From Theropithecus gelada (lineage: Eukaryota; Chordata; Mammalia; Primates; Cercopithecidae), in the NCBI RefSeq assembly GCF_003255815.1, contig NC_037682.1, forward strand, positions 1,124,010 to 1,188,009: a stretch of 64,000 nt of DNA. The letters are read 5' to 3'. Shown one piece after another: positions 1 to 13,200 of this stretch; position 1 is the first letter of the stretch; the number at the start of each line of letters is the position of its first letter. Position numbers and translations under genes: made by a program. The notes beneath the pieces are model-generated. The model made no database searches. It was not told the origin of the DNA and was given only the letters and a program-made list of their open reading frames with translations.

Positions 1-62
1 TGAACTCCTGGGCTCCAGTGATCCTCCTGCCTCAGCCTCCTGAGTAGCTAGGACCATAGGCC
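1..62 (-). mobile_element. Alu fragment, cut by window edge
   Basis: Antisense Alu left-arm text up to 'ctgagtagctaggaccatag'. Confidence 0.75.
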
Positions 63-65
63 TGA

Positions 66-682
66 GCCTGCACTGAGAAAGTCTTTCAAGATGTGAGTAA
101 AATGATGTCACAAGGGTGGGCTGTAATGCAACATGATTGGTGTCTTACAAGAAGAGGAGATAAGGGCCAGGTGTGGTGGTTCATGCCTGTAATCCCAGCA
201 CTTTGGGATGCTGAGGTGGGCGGATCACGAGGTCAGGAGATCGAGACCATCCTGGCTAACATGGTGAAACCCCGTCTCTACTAAAAATACAAAAAATTAG
301 CTGGGCGTGGTGGTGGGCACCTGTAGTCCCAGCTACTTGGGAGGCTGAGGCAGGAGAATGGCGGGAACCCGGGAGGCGGAGGTTGCAGTGAGCTGAGATC
401 GTGCCACTGCACTCCAGCCTGGGTGACAAGCGAGACCCCGTCTCAAAAAAAATGAAGAGTAGATAAGGACACACACAGGCGCACATGGGACCTTGTGAGG
501 ACACATGGAGAAGGCAGTTATCTACAAGCCAAGGAGAGAGGCCCTGGGAGGAGCCGACCCGACCTTAATGGCACCTTAATTTCATCTCCCACCTCCAGCC
601 CCCAGGACTGAGACGAAGCTATTATTTCAGCTGCCCCACCTGTGGTACTTTATTACCCTTGAATAGTGCGGTGGCGACTCAA
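66..682 (+). mobile_element. MLT1-type LTR (ERVL-MaLR), split by an Alu
   Basis: Old MaLR LTR text is recognisable on both sides of the Alu: 'gtgtcttacaagaagagga' before, and 'gacacacacaggcgcacatgg', 'ctccagcccccaggactgag' and 'tgtggtactttattac' after. These match the MLT1 body and its terminal 'cctccagaactgtgag...gtggta' block. Confidence 0.7.
166..453 (+). mobile_element. Alu inserted in MLT1
   Basis: Dimeric, full length. TSD gaagaggagataagg (151-165) versus gaagagtagataagg (454-468). Confidence 0.97.
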
Positions 683-1779
683 GGCCAACACCTATCTGCC
701 TTCCAAAAGCCCAATCAGAAGTGAGGCTTCCCTGAAGGCCTGGTGAGCAGAGCTCACAGCTGGAGCTGAGTCAGGGCTGGGTGCATGGGAGGCCTCTTGC
801 TTTGCACAGGGGACCCTGGGCTGGGAGTCCAAGCTCTGTACATGGCTCCACCCAAAGGCCCCAGAACCAGGCACCAGGTCAGGGATGTGGTAAGGTGGGG
901 AACAGGCGCTGTGCTTCTAGAGCCTTCCCGGGATTCCCAGCGTCAAAGGAGGGCTGTGGTGGGGAAGGGTGCAGCACACACAGGAGCACAGACCAGTCCC
1001 GACTGAAAGAACAGACAGCTGGGCAGACAGGGTGGCCGGGCCCCTCACTCTGCATTGCAGGAACATGAGAGCTGGCACCCAGTGACTGACCCGTGCCCCA
1101 TCTCAGCAGGAGCAGGGGACCCAAACAAGCCGGGGCCCTGGGGCAGTGCCCTCACCGGTGTGGAGCCCCGCGTGTCTCAGTGTGTGGCTGACTCACTGGG
1201 TGAGACATGGGACAGAAGACGCCAGGCTCCTTACCCTGCCTGATGCCCAGGCTGGCCCCAGGCCCTCCTCAGCCAGCACCCGCTCACATCCACCCCTGCA
1301 GCAGCGTCAGGCCCTGCTCAGCGACCCAGAGCGCACCTAGGGCCAAGAGCCAGAGAACAGTGGGAGCCCAGGCCTGTGCTGGACCCCAGGACCAGCCGTG
1401 TGGACAGAGAGGAGGGTGCACAGAGAGGAGCGTGCACATAAAGTGTCGGGGGAAGGACTCCACACACAACCCTGGTCTTGCAACATGGCCCACCTGACAT
1501 CTGCCATGGAGGGGCTCACGGAGGGCACCCCTGGAGGCCGGGCAGGGAACACTGCCCCGACATACTCCTCTATCCACTGCTGCCACCCTCAGGACCCGCG
1601 AATCTAGCAGGTTACCTCTGCCTCTCCCCATGGCCGACCAGGAAGAAGCAGGGGTGATAGTCTGGCCTCTGCTTACCTGCCTGGGCTGACACATACACAC
1701 ACCCCTCATGGAGGGCAGGCCTGTGGGGGACCTGCAGAGACTCACAAAGATGACAGCTGAGGCCTCCACAGAAAGGACC
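683..1779. other. CHID1 intronic unique sequence
   Basis: GC-rich with many short spurious frames; no exon, RNA gene or repeat recognised. Confidence 0.6.
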
Positions 1780-1869
1780 AGGTTCTCCAGAAAAGCGAGC
1801 AGCTAAAACTGTTTCTAAGAAACTCAACTGCACCCAGAACAAAGATTAAGATGATTTATAAAAATGCTA

Positions 1870-2174
1870 GGCCGGGCGCGGTGGCTCACACCTGTAATCC
1901 CAGCACTTTGGGAGGCCGAGACGGGCAGATCACGAGGTCAGGAGATCGAGACCATCCTGGCTAACACGGTGAAACCCCGTCTCTACTAAAAAAATACAAA
2001 AAATTGGCCGGGCGAGGTGGCGGACGCCTGTAGTCCCAGCTACTCAGGAGGCTGAGGCAGGAGAATGGCGTGAACCCGGGAGGCGGAGCTTGCAGTGAGC
2101 CGAGATTGTGCCACTGCACTCCAGCCTGGGTGACAGAGCGAGACTCCGTCTCAAAAAAAAGAAAAAAAAAAAAA
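1870..2174 (+). mobile_element. AluY-type inserted in L1 relic
   Basis: Full length; short TSD aaaatgcta on both sides. Confidence 0.97.
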
Positions 2175-2439
2175 TGCTAAAACACCCAGCACTCAACATG
2201 GTAAAATTCGCAATGCCTGAGGCACCAACCCAAGAGTACCAGGCCAACAGAAAGGCAGCATAATAGGACCCCAAACAAGGAGGAAAAGCAGTCTACTGAA
2301 ACTGACCCCAATATCAGAACCAGCAGACATGAGCACTCAGCAGTTATTACAATTGAATCCCAATCTGCAAAAGTTTAGTAGAGACATGGAAGAGGGAAAG
2401 GGGACCCCAAACAAGCCTCTAGAGAATTGCAACATGTTG

Positions 2440-2570
2440 GCCAGGCTCGGTGGCTCGCGCCTGTCACAGCAGCACTTTGGGAGGCTGAGGCAGGAGGATG
2501 GTTGAGCCCAGGAGTTCGAGACCAGCCTGGGCAACATAGTGAGACCCCCCATCTCATAAAAAATAAAACA
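2440..2570 (+). mobile_element. Alu left-arm fragment
   Basis: Ends after 'gagaccccccatctcataaa'; the right arm is missing. Confidence 0.9.
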
Positions 2571-2703
2571 AGATTGAATTATGACACATGAGGTGACAAA
2601 AGCACTGGATGAGATTAATGGAAGGTTGGGTGGTGAGAGAAATGACTGCGTCAGGCTCAGGGCGGATGGGATTAATGGCAGGTTGGGCACAGGAAGAGAA
2701 ATG

Positions 2704-3004
2704 GCCAGGCCAGGCGTGGGGCTCACACCTGTCATCCCAGCACTTTGGGAGGCTGAGGCAGGAGGATCGCTTGAGCCTAGGAATTTGAGACCAGCCTGGA
2801 CAACATGGCAAAACCCTATCTCTACAAAAAAGTACAAAAATTAGCAGGGCGTGGTGGCAGGTACCTGTGGTCCCAGCTATTTGGGAGGCTGAGGTGGGAG
2901 GATATCTTCAGCCCAGGAGGTTGAGGCTGCAGTGAGCTATGATCACACCAGTGCACTGCAGCCTGGACGACAGAGTGAGACCCTGTCTCAAAAAAAAAAA
3001 AACA
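2704..3004 (+). mobile_element. Alu (old, J/S-like)
   Basis: Dimer with 'gaggatcgcttgagcc' and long A tail. Confidence 0.95.
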
Positions 3005-3028
3005 AAAGGAAACAGAAAAAAGAATCCT

Positions 3029-3334
3029 GGCCGGGCGCGGTGGCTCACACCTGTAATCCCAGCACTTTCGGAGGCCGAGGCAGGAGGATCACAAGGTCAG
3101 GAGATCGAAACCATCCTGACTAACATGGTGAAATCCCATCTTTACTAAAAAGACAAAAAATTAGCAGGGCATGGTGGCGGGCGCCTGTAGTCCCAGCTAC
3201 TCAGGAGGCTGAGGCAGGAGAGTGGCGTGAACCCAGGAGGCAGGGCTTGCAGTGAGCCGAGATGGCACCACTACACTCCAGCCTGGGCAACAGAGCGAGA
3301 CTCCGTCTCAAAAAAAAAAAAAAAAAAAAAAAAA
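3029..3334 (+). mobile_element. AluY-type
   Basis: Full length with 24+ A tail; inserted just 3' of the previous Alu. Confidence 0.96.
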
Positions 3335-4135
3335 GAGAGATTCCCAAAAGGTAAACGGTGTATTCGTGAGCTGTGGGACAAATTCAATGGATCTAGTGTT
3401 TGTGGTCTCCAAAGGAAAGGACAGAAGAAACACAAAATATTTGAAGAATTTGGCCCCAAATTTTCCAAATTTGCTAAGAGTACGAATGCACAGATTCAAG
3501 AAGCTCCATGAACGCTATGCAAAAGGAAAACGAAGACGTGTCAATCAAATTGTTCAAAACCAGCCATAAATACAAGATAGTCCTAAGAGCAGGGAGGACG
3601 GCAACACACGCAGAACAAGGTGGCGGTGAAACGCCGTCTGTCCGAATGAGAAGGCGGCAACGTGCTTAAGGTGCCGGTGAAAAAACCGACAGCCAGAACT
3701 CTACAGCCAGGAAAATGTCCTCCAGAAATGAAGTAAAGTGATGCCAAAAAGAAACCACACTGGCAGAGCACACCAAGAACACACAAAGCAGGAAATCAGT
3801 CATGGGCAGAGGAGAGGAGCATTCAAATTCAACACGGGAGGCCCCGGCCGGCCTGGGTGCTGTCGGCGAGGCTGACAGGTGGGGGAAGCCTCCGTCCCAG
3901 CTTCGCCCAGATATGGGGACAGCTGACGTGGCGGTGTCATGGGTGGCGACCACAGTGGGGGCTGCGGTGGGGCGGGCACCAAGCAGGACTGACTCCTGGC
4001 CCAACCCCTATCTCTGACTCTGTGGGGCATGAGCCCCAGGGGACCGGGACCCTCCCCATCACTCCGTCTCCTTACACCCACACCCACCCACACCCAGTGA
4101 CACCTTCAGCACAGCAGGGAGAGCCCTTGGCTCAC

Positions 4136-4291
4136 CTGGCCCCAACAACAGGCTCACGGGCATCCTTGGAGGTCGCGTAGTCCATACCATAGAAGTTGAG
4201 CCCCAGGAGGATTTTGCTTCGCCACTTGGACTTGGGGTCCAGGACCTGGACGCAGGCTCGAACCCAGGACAGGGGTGCATTAGGGCCAGGC
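4136..4291 (-). CDS. CHID1: CHID1 exon 10 (last coding exon in window)
   Basis: It codes for residues 268-319 (PGPNAPLSWVRACVQ to REPVVGA) plus two bases of Arg320. The acceptor is ccttgccctgcag and the donor AG|gtgagc. No further CHID1 exon was found in 1-4135, so the remaining C-terminus, the stop codon and the poly(A) site lie to the left. Confidence 0.95.
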
Positions 4292-7200
4292 CTGCAGGGC
4301 AAGGGGTGAGCAAGTTTCAGCAACAGGGAAGGCCCCGCACCTGAGCCACTGTTGGGGCCCTCCACCGAGGGGTGCATTCATCCCATGCTGCGGCTAACAC
4401 CTCTAGAAAGTTGTGAAGAATAGAAGTGACCCATTACAACGGGCTGTCAGCAGAGCGGCCCCAAGAGGCACGCCACATCCAGGGCCAGGAACTCATATGC
4501 GGCCCCCACCCCAGAGCCACAGGCAGGAGTTCACATGACACAGTGAGGTCAGCAGACATGAGGCCTTCTGAGCATCCTTCCTGGAGTGTCCCTGCCTGCG
4601 CCCTGTGTCACATGGCCCACCCACAATAGTGTGGCTCAGGCCAAGGAGGACAGGGCGGCATTGGGCAGCAGCAGGACTGTGCCTGTGCCCCACCTGTGAC
4701 CCGGCTCCACCAGAGGCAGGGCCCCACCCACGGGACCACCACAGGGCACGGGACAGGTGCAGTGCCACTGGCTTCCCCAGGTGGGCGTCCAGGTTCAGCA
4801 GTTAGCCTTCTGCACAGAACCACAGATAGGAGGGCGTCAGCTGTGCCCAGGAGCCCCCCAGGTCCACACTGACTGCTGCGCTGTGGAGTCTGCTGTACCC
4901 TAGAAGCCCCCAAGCCCACACTCACTGATGCGCTGTGGAGTAGTCGTAGGTCATGAGGCTGAAACCATCCAGCACGGGGGCCAGTTGCTCAAACTCCTTG
5001 TGTGTGAACATGCCCAGCTGGTCGGTCCTGCAACAGACAGGTGCAGCCACCTCAGACTGCTATGCCCTGCCTAAAAACTCTCCCTAGCTGCGGTTCAGCT
5101 GGGGTGACAGCAAGCTGGCTGTGGGGAACTTGGGTCACTTCTTCCCAGGGGAAAAGTGTCCTCCTGGGGTGGGGGCAGCCTGCAGCTTGGTCGGGGCCAC
5201 AGAGGCTGGGGGCTGGGAGACACGGGGATGTGGTCATGGGGGCCCAGAGGCCTGAGACCAGGATATAGTTGAGAATGACAGGCCTAACGGTGGGGAGACC
5301 TGGGCCAGGGCTGCCCATGGAGGGGCAAGGTCCATGGAGAGTGGCTAAGAGGATGGGCCACTGCTGAGAGCTGGAGTCGCTGAGATGGAGGTGACTGATC
5401 TAGGCTCCCAGGAGCATCCCCTCCCGGGGTCTGCACCAAAGCCTCCCTGAAAACAGAGGCGGCTCCTGGGACACAGCCCTCAAGCCCACTCACGGTCAGC
5501 CTGATCCAATCAGACTGTCCAAAGCCCTCACTGGACCTCAGCAGGTAGATGGGAAGTACAAGTGCTTGGCTCCCAGGGATGGAGCAAGGCTGTGTGGCAC
5601 ATTCCCTGGTCGGCTGCGGACACCTGTGGCATGGGCACTGCAGAGGAAGCAGTCCTGTTCTATCTGCCTGGCCCCTGGGCCATCTCTGGACGGCAGCCCT
5701 TCCCTCGGGGACCTGCTCCTTCCTGACCTAGATCCACTGGGAACTAGTGTCTCCGGGGGCAGCCCTCCTGCCTGGCCCAGGGAGAGCTGGGCGCTGGCCT
5801 ATGGCCCCTCCACACCCAGGTCTGTAAGCCAAGGGGAGATGGGAGTGGTACACAAAGGTCAACACTGAGGGGGCCAAGGGACCCCACGGCAGCAGGACAC
5901 AGGACAACAGCATGGGGGACGCGGTCGGAGGAGCGGCAACCACCAAAGTGAGGTGGGCCCCTGTGAGGCAGTGAGGCTGTGAGCCCTGATCTCCCTCAGT
6001 TGTGACCCCTCCTCTGCTCAAGGGTCACTGGGCTTCCAAATCTGGACCATGCCAAGGGCCTCAGTGCTGGGGCTTCTGTCAGGGGCTTCAGGGCCCAAGA
6101 CACCCCTGCAGATCCCTGGCCCCACCTGGCAGGTCTGAGGAGCCCCTCTCCAGATGTGCAGTTTTACCCCAGCCCCTGCCTTGAGTCTACTAGGACCAAC
6201 GTCTGGGCCTTCCTCCTCTGCTGGGCACCAGGAGACCCAGGCCCCAGAGTCTGTCCGCCCTGCGCTATCCCGGCCTGCAGGTACATGGAGCATCATCAGT
6301 GGTCCCCTCAGCCCTGACCTCTTTTCCTGATGCCTGCCAGCCCCACTGCTCAGGCATGGTCAGCCTCCCTGGATCCCTGAGAAACACCTCCCAGCGCTAT
6401 GCCCATCACTCCTGGTGGCCTCCTCAGTGCCTGGGCCCCTCTCTATAGCCAGGTGCCCCTAAGACCTCAGCCCCAAATCCAGTTGTCCACTCAACCCTTC
6501 CCGCCCTGCAACCTCCCTCTGGGCCGAGGCCTCCACCCAGGTCCTCTCACCGACACCCAAGGTCATTTCTTTTTTTTTTTTTTTTTTTGAGACGGAGTCT
6601 CACTCTGACGCCCAGGCTGGAGTGCAGTGGCCGGATCTCGGCTCACTGCAAGCTCCGCCTCCCGGGTTTACGCCATTCTCCTGCTTCAGGCCTGCTGAGT
6701 AACTGGGACTACAGGCGCCCGCCACCTCGCCCGGCTAGTTTTTTTGTATTTTTTAGTAGAGACGGGGTTTAACTGTGTTAGCCAGGATGGTCTCGATTGC
6801 CTGACCTCGTGATCCGCCCGTCTCGGCCTCCCAAAGTGCTGGGATTACAGGCTTGAGCCACCGCGCCCAGCCTCATTTCTATTTTTGAGATGGGGTCTCT
6901 ATGTCACCCAGGCTGGAGTGCCGCGGCATGATCCTATCTTGCTACTGCCTTGAACTTTTGGGCTCAAGCAATCCTCTTGCCTTTTTTAGTTGATTCAAAA
7001 AGGAAAAATGGCTGGGTGTGACGACTCACACCTATAATCCCAGCATTTTGGGAGGCTGAGGCAGGTTGATCTCTTGAGCCCAGGAATTGGAGTCCAGCCT
7101 GGGGAACACAGCAAGACTCTTGTCTCCACAAAAAAATGAAAAAATTAGCCAAGTGTAGTGGTTGTGTGCCTATAGTCCCAACTACTTGGGGGGCTGAGGT

Positions 7201-10200
7201 GGGAGGATGGCTTGAGCCTAGGAGGTGGAGGCCGCAGTGAGCCATGATCATGCCACTGCACTGCACTCCAGCCTAGGCAACAGAGCAACACAACGAATCG
7301 GTGTTGCTGTGGACAGGGTACTCGTGTCCCCACAAATGGTTATGCTGAAGCCCTAACCACTGACGCGATGGTTTCTGGAGATGGGGCCTTTAGGAGGTGG
7401 TTAGGGCTAGACGAGGCCATGACGATGGGCCCCATGGCAGAGTTAGTGTCCCTATGAGAAGAGACACCACAGCTGTTTGCCATGTGAGGACGCAGCAAAA
7501 AGGTGCCAACTGCACCAGGAAGAGGCCTCGCCGGAAGGCAGCCTTCGGGCTTGCCAGCGCCTCTCCCAGTCAGTCCCAGGCAGCCCCTTGGCCCCTCCCA
7601 CACAGAGCCCCCTGGCTCACAGCCCACAACACTCAGACCCTGGCGGCAGATGCCAGGCAGCATGGGCTGTCGGTTCCATCCCAGCCCGGTTGCTCCTGAG
7701 CTGAGATCTCCCCGTGACTTGCATTTACGCTTCCCTCATGAATAACGTGGTTGAGCGTCTCCCAGCCTGCCCACCAGCTCCATGCACACATCTACTGTGG
7801 CCTCTCGTGGCTCCGAGTCCAGGTCTCCTGCCCGCTTTTCTGTGGGGTCTTTGTTGCTTGTTTGCTTTTCTTCTCTTCTGTTTTTGAGTCAGGGTCTTGC
7901 TGTTGCCTCCCGAGGAGCTGGGACCACAGGCGCCACCACGTCCGGCTAATTTTTAAATTTTTGGTAAAGATGGGGTCTCACTATGTTGCCCAGGCTGGTG
8001 TCAAACTCCTGGGCTCAAGCGATCCTCCAGCCTCAGCCTCCCCAAATGCTGGCATGACAGGCGCGAGCCTCCACACCCAGCCCCTCATTGCGTTCCCACC
8101 GCCATGTTCGCATTTTCTCTCCCTCTAGCTCTCTCAGGTGGTCATGTGCTCTTGGTCAGGGGCGTGGGCAGCACCGCTTCTCCTGGTGAGAGGCTGGTCT
8201 TCTCGCTCCTTTGTGGTGTCTTCCAATGTGCCGACATCCTGGTCAGAGTTGTCTGTGTCTGTCAGTCACTCCTTCCTCTCACGTGCCCCATGGTTCTGCT
8301 TCTAACTTCGGCCTTTGCTGCACCCAGGGCTGTGGCCAGCATGACTGCCTGTCCCTTTGGCTCCTCCTTTGCCAATCTTATGGCAGCCCTGTCAGTCGCA
8401 GTTTCTACTCTGCAGGGCCCTGTCCCAGTCCAACTCCTCCGCTGTGCCCATGATGCCCTTCCGAGCACCCAGTCCTGTTTCACACGCTGCTATATCAGAC
8501 ATGTGGGCTCCTGCTGTGAGCCAGGCTCGTGTGCCTCCCCCACATCCACAGTGCTGCAACACCCCTGTCCCTCTCGTGGGCACTGTACCTTCTACCATCT
8601 CAAGGCCTTGGCCGCACCAGACGCTCCTGGCAGAGTGGGCTTCACTCCACAAGGCCTTGGTAGGTGAGGCCATGTGTCCAGGATCTGGCTCCCACCAGCT
8701 ACAGAACGTGGCACAGAAACCAGGAATGCCCCTCACGCCTCCACCAGAAATGCAGCCCCACAATGTCCCCAAGCAGGAAGGGGCAGTCTTGCCAGGGGAC
8801 AGGGTTCCACACTGCGCCCCTCAGTGCAGCATGCCAACACGCCACACGCATGTGGCACAGCTTGCGTATTCCCTTCGGGGCTCACGTTGCTGCCCACTGA
8901 CCCAACAACTCTGCTACAGCGGGGCACCAACCACGGCCACAGGCTGGGAACGGTCCTCACACTTTCAAGGGTGGTAACAACACGAGGGAACAAAGCAGGC
9001 CCCATCCAGAGGTGGAAGCAGCTCACGGTGGTGATCAGTGGGGGAGAGGGGAGGGAACCAGGCCCGTGCCCCTGGTCCTGCCACCCCCCACCTGGCGCTG
9101 GCCCTGGGGACCACCCGGGAATGTGGACCTCCTCCTACCCGCAAGAAAGACTGCAAAGGGGCCACTGCCAGGACCGCCCCTCCCCAGCCTGTGTCCCTCA
9201 CCCAGACAGCCACGAGAGCCGGCAGCGGAGCCATTTGTCTCTGTGCCCCACGGCACCCGGACAAGAGGGGATCGCCACGGCTGAGAAATGAGGTAACAGC
9301 TTGTCCTGGATTAGACACAGCGTGACTTCAGATGAACAGGAATTACCGCTCACACCGAAAACACCATGTTCTGAATTCATTTCTGAGGAACGAAACCCCG
9401 GGAGGAAGGAAGGAAAAGGAGCTCATCACAGCCAGCTGCCCACCCTCCCATCGCCCATGTCCTGGGTGGGCCCCATGCAGGCAGCGGCAAGGAAGGTGAG
9501 TGCCCACTCAGCCTCGACTGGATCCCGGGCCTACACCAATGCCAGTGCCCCTCCAGACGGCTGGACGCGCTCTGCTCTGCCCTGCCCGGGCTGCCCCTGC
9601 ACGAGCTTGGTGCTGAGACAGGGCGCTCTGTGCCCCAGGGCCCTGGGGGTGCACTGCCCAGCTGGCTGCCTCACACTCTCCTCCCCAAGTCACCCTTTCT
9701 TTCCCTCTTTCCAGAAAGAGGGGATGAACAATCTCAGGCTGGGGCCTGACCAGGTCCCTCCAGCCACATAGACCCCACAGCTGCCAGAGGCCAGGGTGGA
9801 TGCGGCCTCCAGACCAGCGTCCTCCCAGATGCCGAGGGGAGATGGTAACACAAGTGAGCCCAGTCTTCTGCCATGTACCCACACCGTCCCTCCAGCACGG
9901 CACAACTCCCACGTTCTACCTACGACCTCCCTGAAACCCCCACCCACCCACCTTGGTCTCAACACTAGGCCCATGTGGCAGATGCCCCCTCTTCCCTCGG
10001 CCAACCAGGTACCATCTCCGGGTGATGTCTGCCTCACTGCGTCGACGCCAGGCAAAAGGAACGTCAGCTCCATGTCAACCCCTCCCGCCGCCATCTGCCG
10101 GGGTGGGCCCATCTCTTCCCTGCTCCTGCACTGCAGCTACCAGACCCTACGGGCTCAGCCTCCATCCTCCCTAGATTCTCATCTTCCAGCCACCCAGCAG

Positions 10201-13200
10201 GGGAGAGCCGTAGTATGTTCCCAGTTGACCTCCCTCCAGGCTGTGAGGAAGGTATGGGCTCAGCCTGTGGTCCCCAGTCCCTGCCAGCCACACCGCCTGG
10301 CCCCGCAGTTCCCACCTGCAGAGCCAGGCCCCACAGCAGCCCTGAGGGAATGCCAGTTCCCAACCCTAACAGAGATGGTGGCATCAGTGTCAGGCCCCAC
10401 AGCCATCCTCAGGGAATACCTTTCCCCAACCCTAACAGATGCTGGCATCACTGTCCCTGCAACCTCCCACGCTCAGGGAATCTGCCCCCAGCAGCCAGTG
10501 CCCACACCTGTTCCTCCACCCACAGCTCCCCTCCCCCTCTGCCTGTCGGAGATTTCTGAACCTGTCTCCCATGGCCTTGGGTCGCCTGACCCATCTGCTG
10601 CTGCCAGCCTCCTCACCCCTCACGATGGCTGCTCTACTGTCCATCAGCCTGCAGGCCTAGCCTGCTCCCTGACTGGCCTGTCAGCACCCTTCAGCTCTTT
10701 GGGGACCGACCTCAGCCTGGATCTCAGCCTGTCTACACCGCACAGGATGCCTACAGTCCCCCCCAGAGGCCTCCACACACACTGCCAGCACGCAGCCTGC
10801 CCCATCCCCCGAGGCTGCAGACAAGAGGCAGGTATGCGGGGAGCAGGGGCCTCTGTGCAAACGTGTTTGCTGAGGATCCGGTGATGGCGCCCCCATGCGT
10901 TACCTTTCTCTGACTGCTGAGTCGGGCTCCACATAGTGATGGCCTGCCCTAAACCATGGGGCTTGGAGGAGATGGCCAGCGTCGTGGCCCCACACACCTC
11001 AGAGTGGACCCACCAGCGCCATGCAAAGGGAGCCGTGAGCTTTGGTTGCTGTGGGGTGAGGGGCAGGGACCTGGCCCAGCTCAGACTGCCCACTTCCTGC
11101 CTAGGGCCAGAAGCTCAGGCAGAGGCTGCCACCAGCAAAAGGCAGGCACCTGGCCCTCTGCCCCGGCCTCAAGAACTGCCCTGGGCTCCTGAGCTGGTCC
11201 CCACCGATGGCTGCTTCTGCAGCTCCCCTAAGTACAAAGGGCAACTCGGAGCCCCATGAAGTCTGTGCCTTACAGAGGTGGCCTCTGGACAGGGAACGTC
11301 TGCCACCCCGAAAAATTTTCTCCCAGCCCCAGGCCTGCAAAGTCCTCCCAACAACCTGAGACAGGTGCTGTCAGCTCAGGAAGGGCATGTCCTCACAGCC
11401 AGCCCCTGCCAGCCCCCTTCAAACTCTGGGAACACAGGTCAGACATAAGTGTCTCACGTCGGAAAAGGCTGGCCACGGTGGCTTGGGAGGCTGGGGTGGG
11501 ACGATCGCTTGAGCCCAGGGGTTCAAGACCAGCCTGGGCAACATGGCAAAACCTCATTTCTACAAAACAAAAAACAAACAAACAAAAAATTAGCTGGGTG
11601 TAGTGGCATGTGCCTGTGGTCCCAGCTACTTAGGAGGCTGAGGTGGGGGAATCACTTGAGCCTGCGAGGCAGAGGTTGCAGTGAGACCAGGCTGGGTGAC
11701 AGAGTGAGACTCCATCTCAACAAAAAGAAAAGAAAAGAAAAAGATGCAGTGTAGGGGATGACACAGGCCCCAAACCCAGAATAGAGGTGAGACCCCAGCC
11801 CTGGACTTGGGCCCGTTCTTGCTGGGGAAGGTGAGGTTGGTGGGCTGTGGGAGCAGAATCGTGAACGCAGAGCCGGGCTCCTCCCTCCCGAGCACCACCC
11901 ACAGGTCAGCCCAGCTGGCACATAAAGGAGAGGGAGGGGCCAGGGCACACAGCAGTGTGGGCTCGGTCTGGGACAGGAGGTCCGAACGCCTGGTCACAGG
12001 CAGAGCGAGTCCTGTCATCACAATGCTGGGCATGTGTGCAAGCTCAGGCCATGCACAAAGCAGCCCCCAGGGCTCAGCTCTCAGCACCCCTTCTGCTTTC
12101 CACTTTCCAAGGTCTTCCATCAAAGGGTCAGTCTGAGTCCACCAGGAACTAGGAACTGCGTTGTGCTGGGAGCCAGAAGGGTCTGAGCACAGCCCGCCCC
12201 AGCTCCAGGGAAGGAACCTGGCCACGACAGCAGGACCAGGGGCAGAGGTCTGAAACTGGTCTGCAGGACATGCTGCCGTGTCTGTCCCAGTGCTGCCTTG
12301 CCTGGCTGAAGCCCATACTGATCAGTGGAGAGCCCTGGAAAGCCTGGAGAGAAAAGTCGGTTGACCGTGCAAAGCGCCCTCAGCAGCCTCCAGGCTGTGA
12401 AGGAGGCCACCAGGCTGCCTGCTTAGCCAGGGGTGCCACCCTGAGGGCATGGCCGGCCTGTGCTGGGACAGGCATCTGCAGGGTGGCAGCCTCCTGTGAG
12501 CACAAACTGGCTCTTCTGTGAGTCCCTCTAGACATCCTCGGGCTTGGGGGTGCACCCAACCACACACAGTGAGTGGCCCACAGTCCCCTCTCTGCCTCTG
12601 AAGGGACAGAAGGCTGCAGTGGTGCAGAGGGTTGGCAGCTTCTTTCCAGAGTGGTGGGCCGGGAAGCCCAGTGTCTGCCTGAGGGGCTGCTCTGGGCAGA
12701 GCCCTGGGACTTCTGCCTCGACACCTTGGGGTGCCCCCAACCAGGCTAGCCCTGCCTGGGCTCTGTGACTCCCCAACCCAGCCTGCTTCTGTCCACTTGG
12801 CCCCCAGGTCTGCCCCTGGGACTCACGTGCTGACCTGGAGCCTTCTCTGGGCCCAGCACAGGGGCACAGTGTGTGTGTGGCAGCTGAAGCCTCTACAGAT
12901 GGGCTGGGGTTTGGGTGTTGAGCAGGAGGGTGTGGGCCCTTGGCCAACACCCTGTACTGGCTGCCCCAGATCCCAGAGACCTCCACAGCCACCCCCACAC
13001 CTCCAGGGCGGCACTTACCCGGGGGTGATGGCAGGCGGGATGACCAGGAGGGCCAGCAGCCGGGCCTGGTGCAGAGCTTCGGCCAGGTGAGTGAGCATGT
13101 GGATGAGGCCCCTGCAAGAACCAAGAGGTGGGGTCGGCAGCGCCTGGCACTGAGGCCTCTCCCAGGGTTCTGTGACACCCACTGCCTCAGGGAGAGGTGG

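Larger units (their letters stand above)
1780..3800 (+). mobile_element. Ancient LINE-1 (L1M/HAL1-like) 5' region relic, broken by four Alus
   Basis: With the Alus removed, the pieces read in the order of old L1 5'/ORF1 sequence: 'gcactggatgagattaatgg' (2600s), 'gtgagctgtgggacaaattc', 'ggtctccaaaggaaaggaca', 'aaaatatttgaagaatttgg', 'cacagattcaagaagctcc', and finally 'aactctacagccaggaaaat'. Many stops and indels; long dead. Confidence 0.65.
5028..13018 (-). other. CHID1: CHID1 intron between exons 9 and 8 (8 kb)
   Basis: Apart from Alus, one MaLR relic and the long antisense frame, 5.03-6.57, 8.08-9.79, 10.89-11.46 and 11.75-13.02 kb are GC-rich unique sequence without recognisable elements. 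Confidence 0.75.

Noticed and set aside
3227..3569. Lys-rich ~100-codon frames that look like a processed pseudogene
   Set aside because: Better explained as Alu tail plus ancient L1 sequence.
1..4135. Search for the last CHID1 exons (Arg-Tyr-Ile-Gln-Thr... to the stop)
   Set aside because: No matching minus-strand frame or splice sites seen; they must lie beyond the left edge.
6587..6772. Recurring peptides such as SLALSPRLECSGTISAHCKL in many frames
   Set aside because: These are translations of antisense Alu elements, not genes.
8104..9291. Overlapping 187-, 206- and 205-codon frames in a CHID1 intron
   Set aside because: Several frames of one GC-rich stretch are open at once; no splice or homology support.
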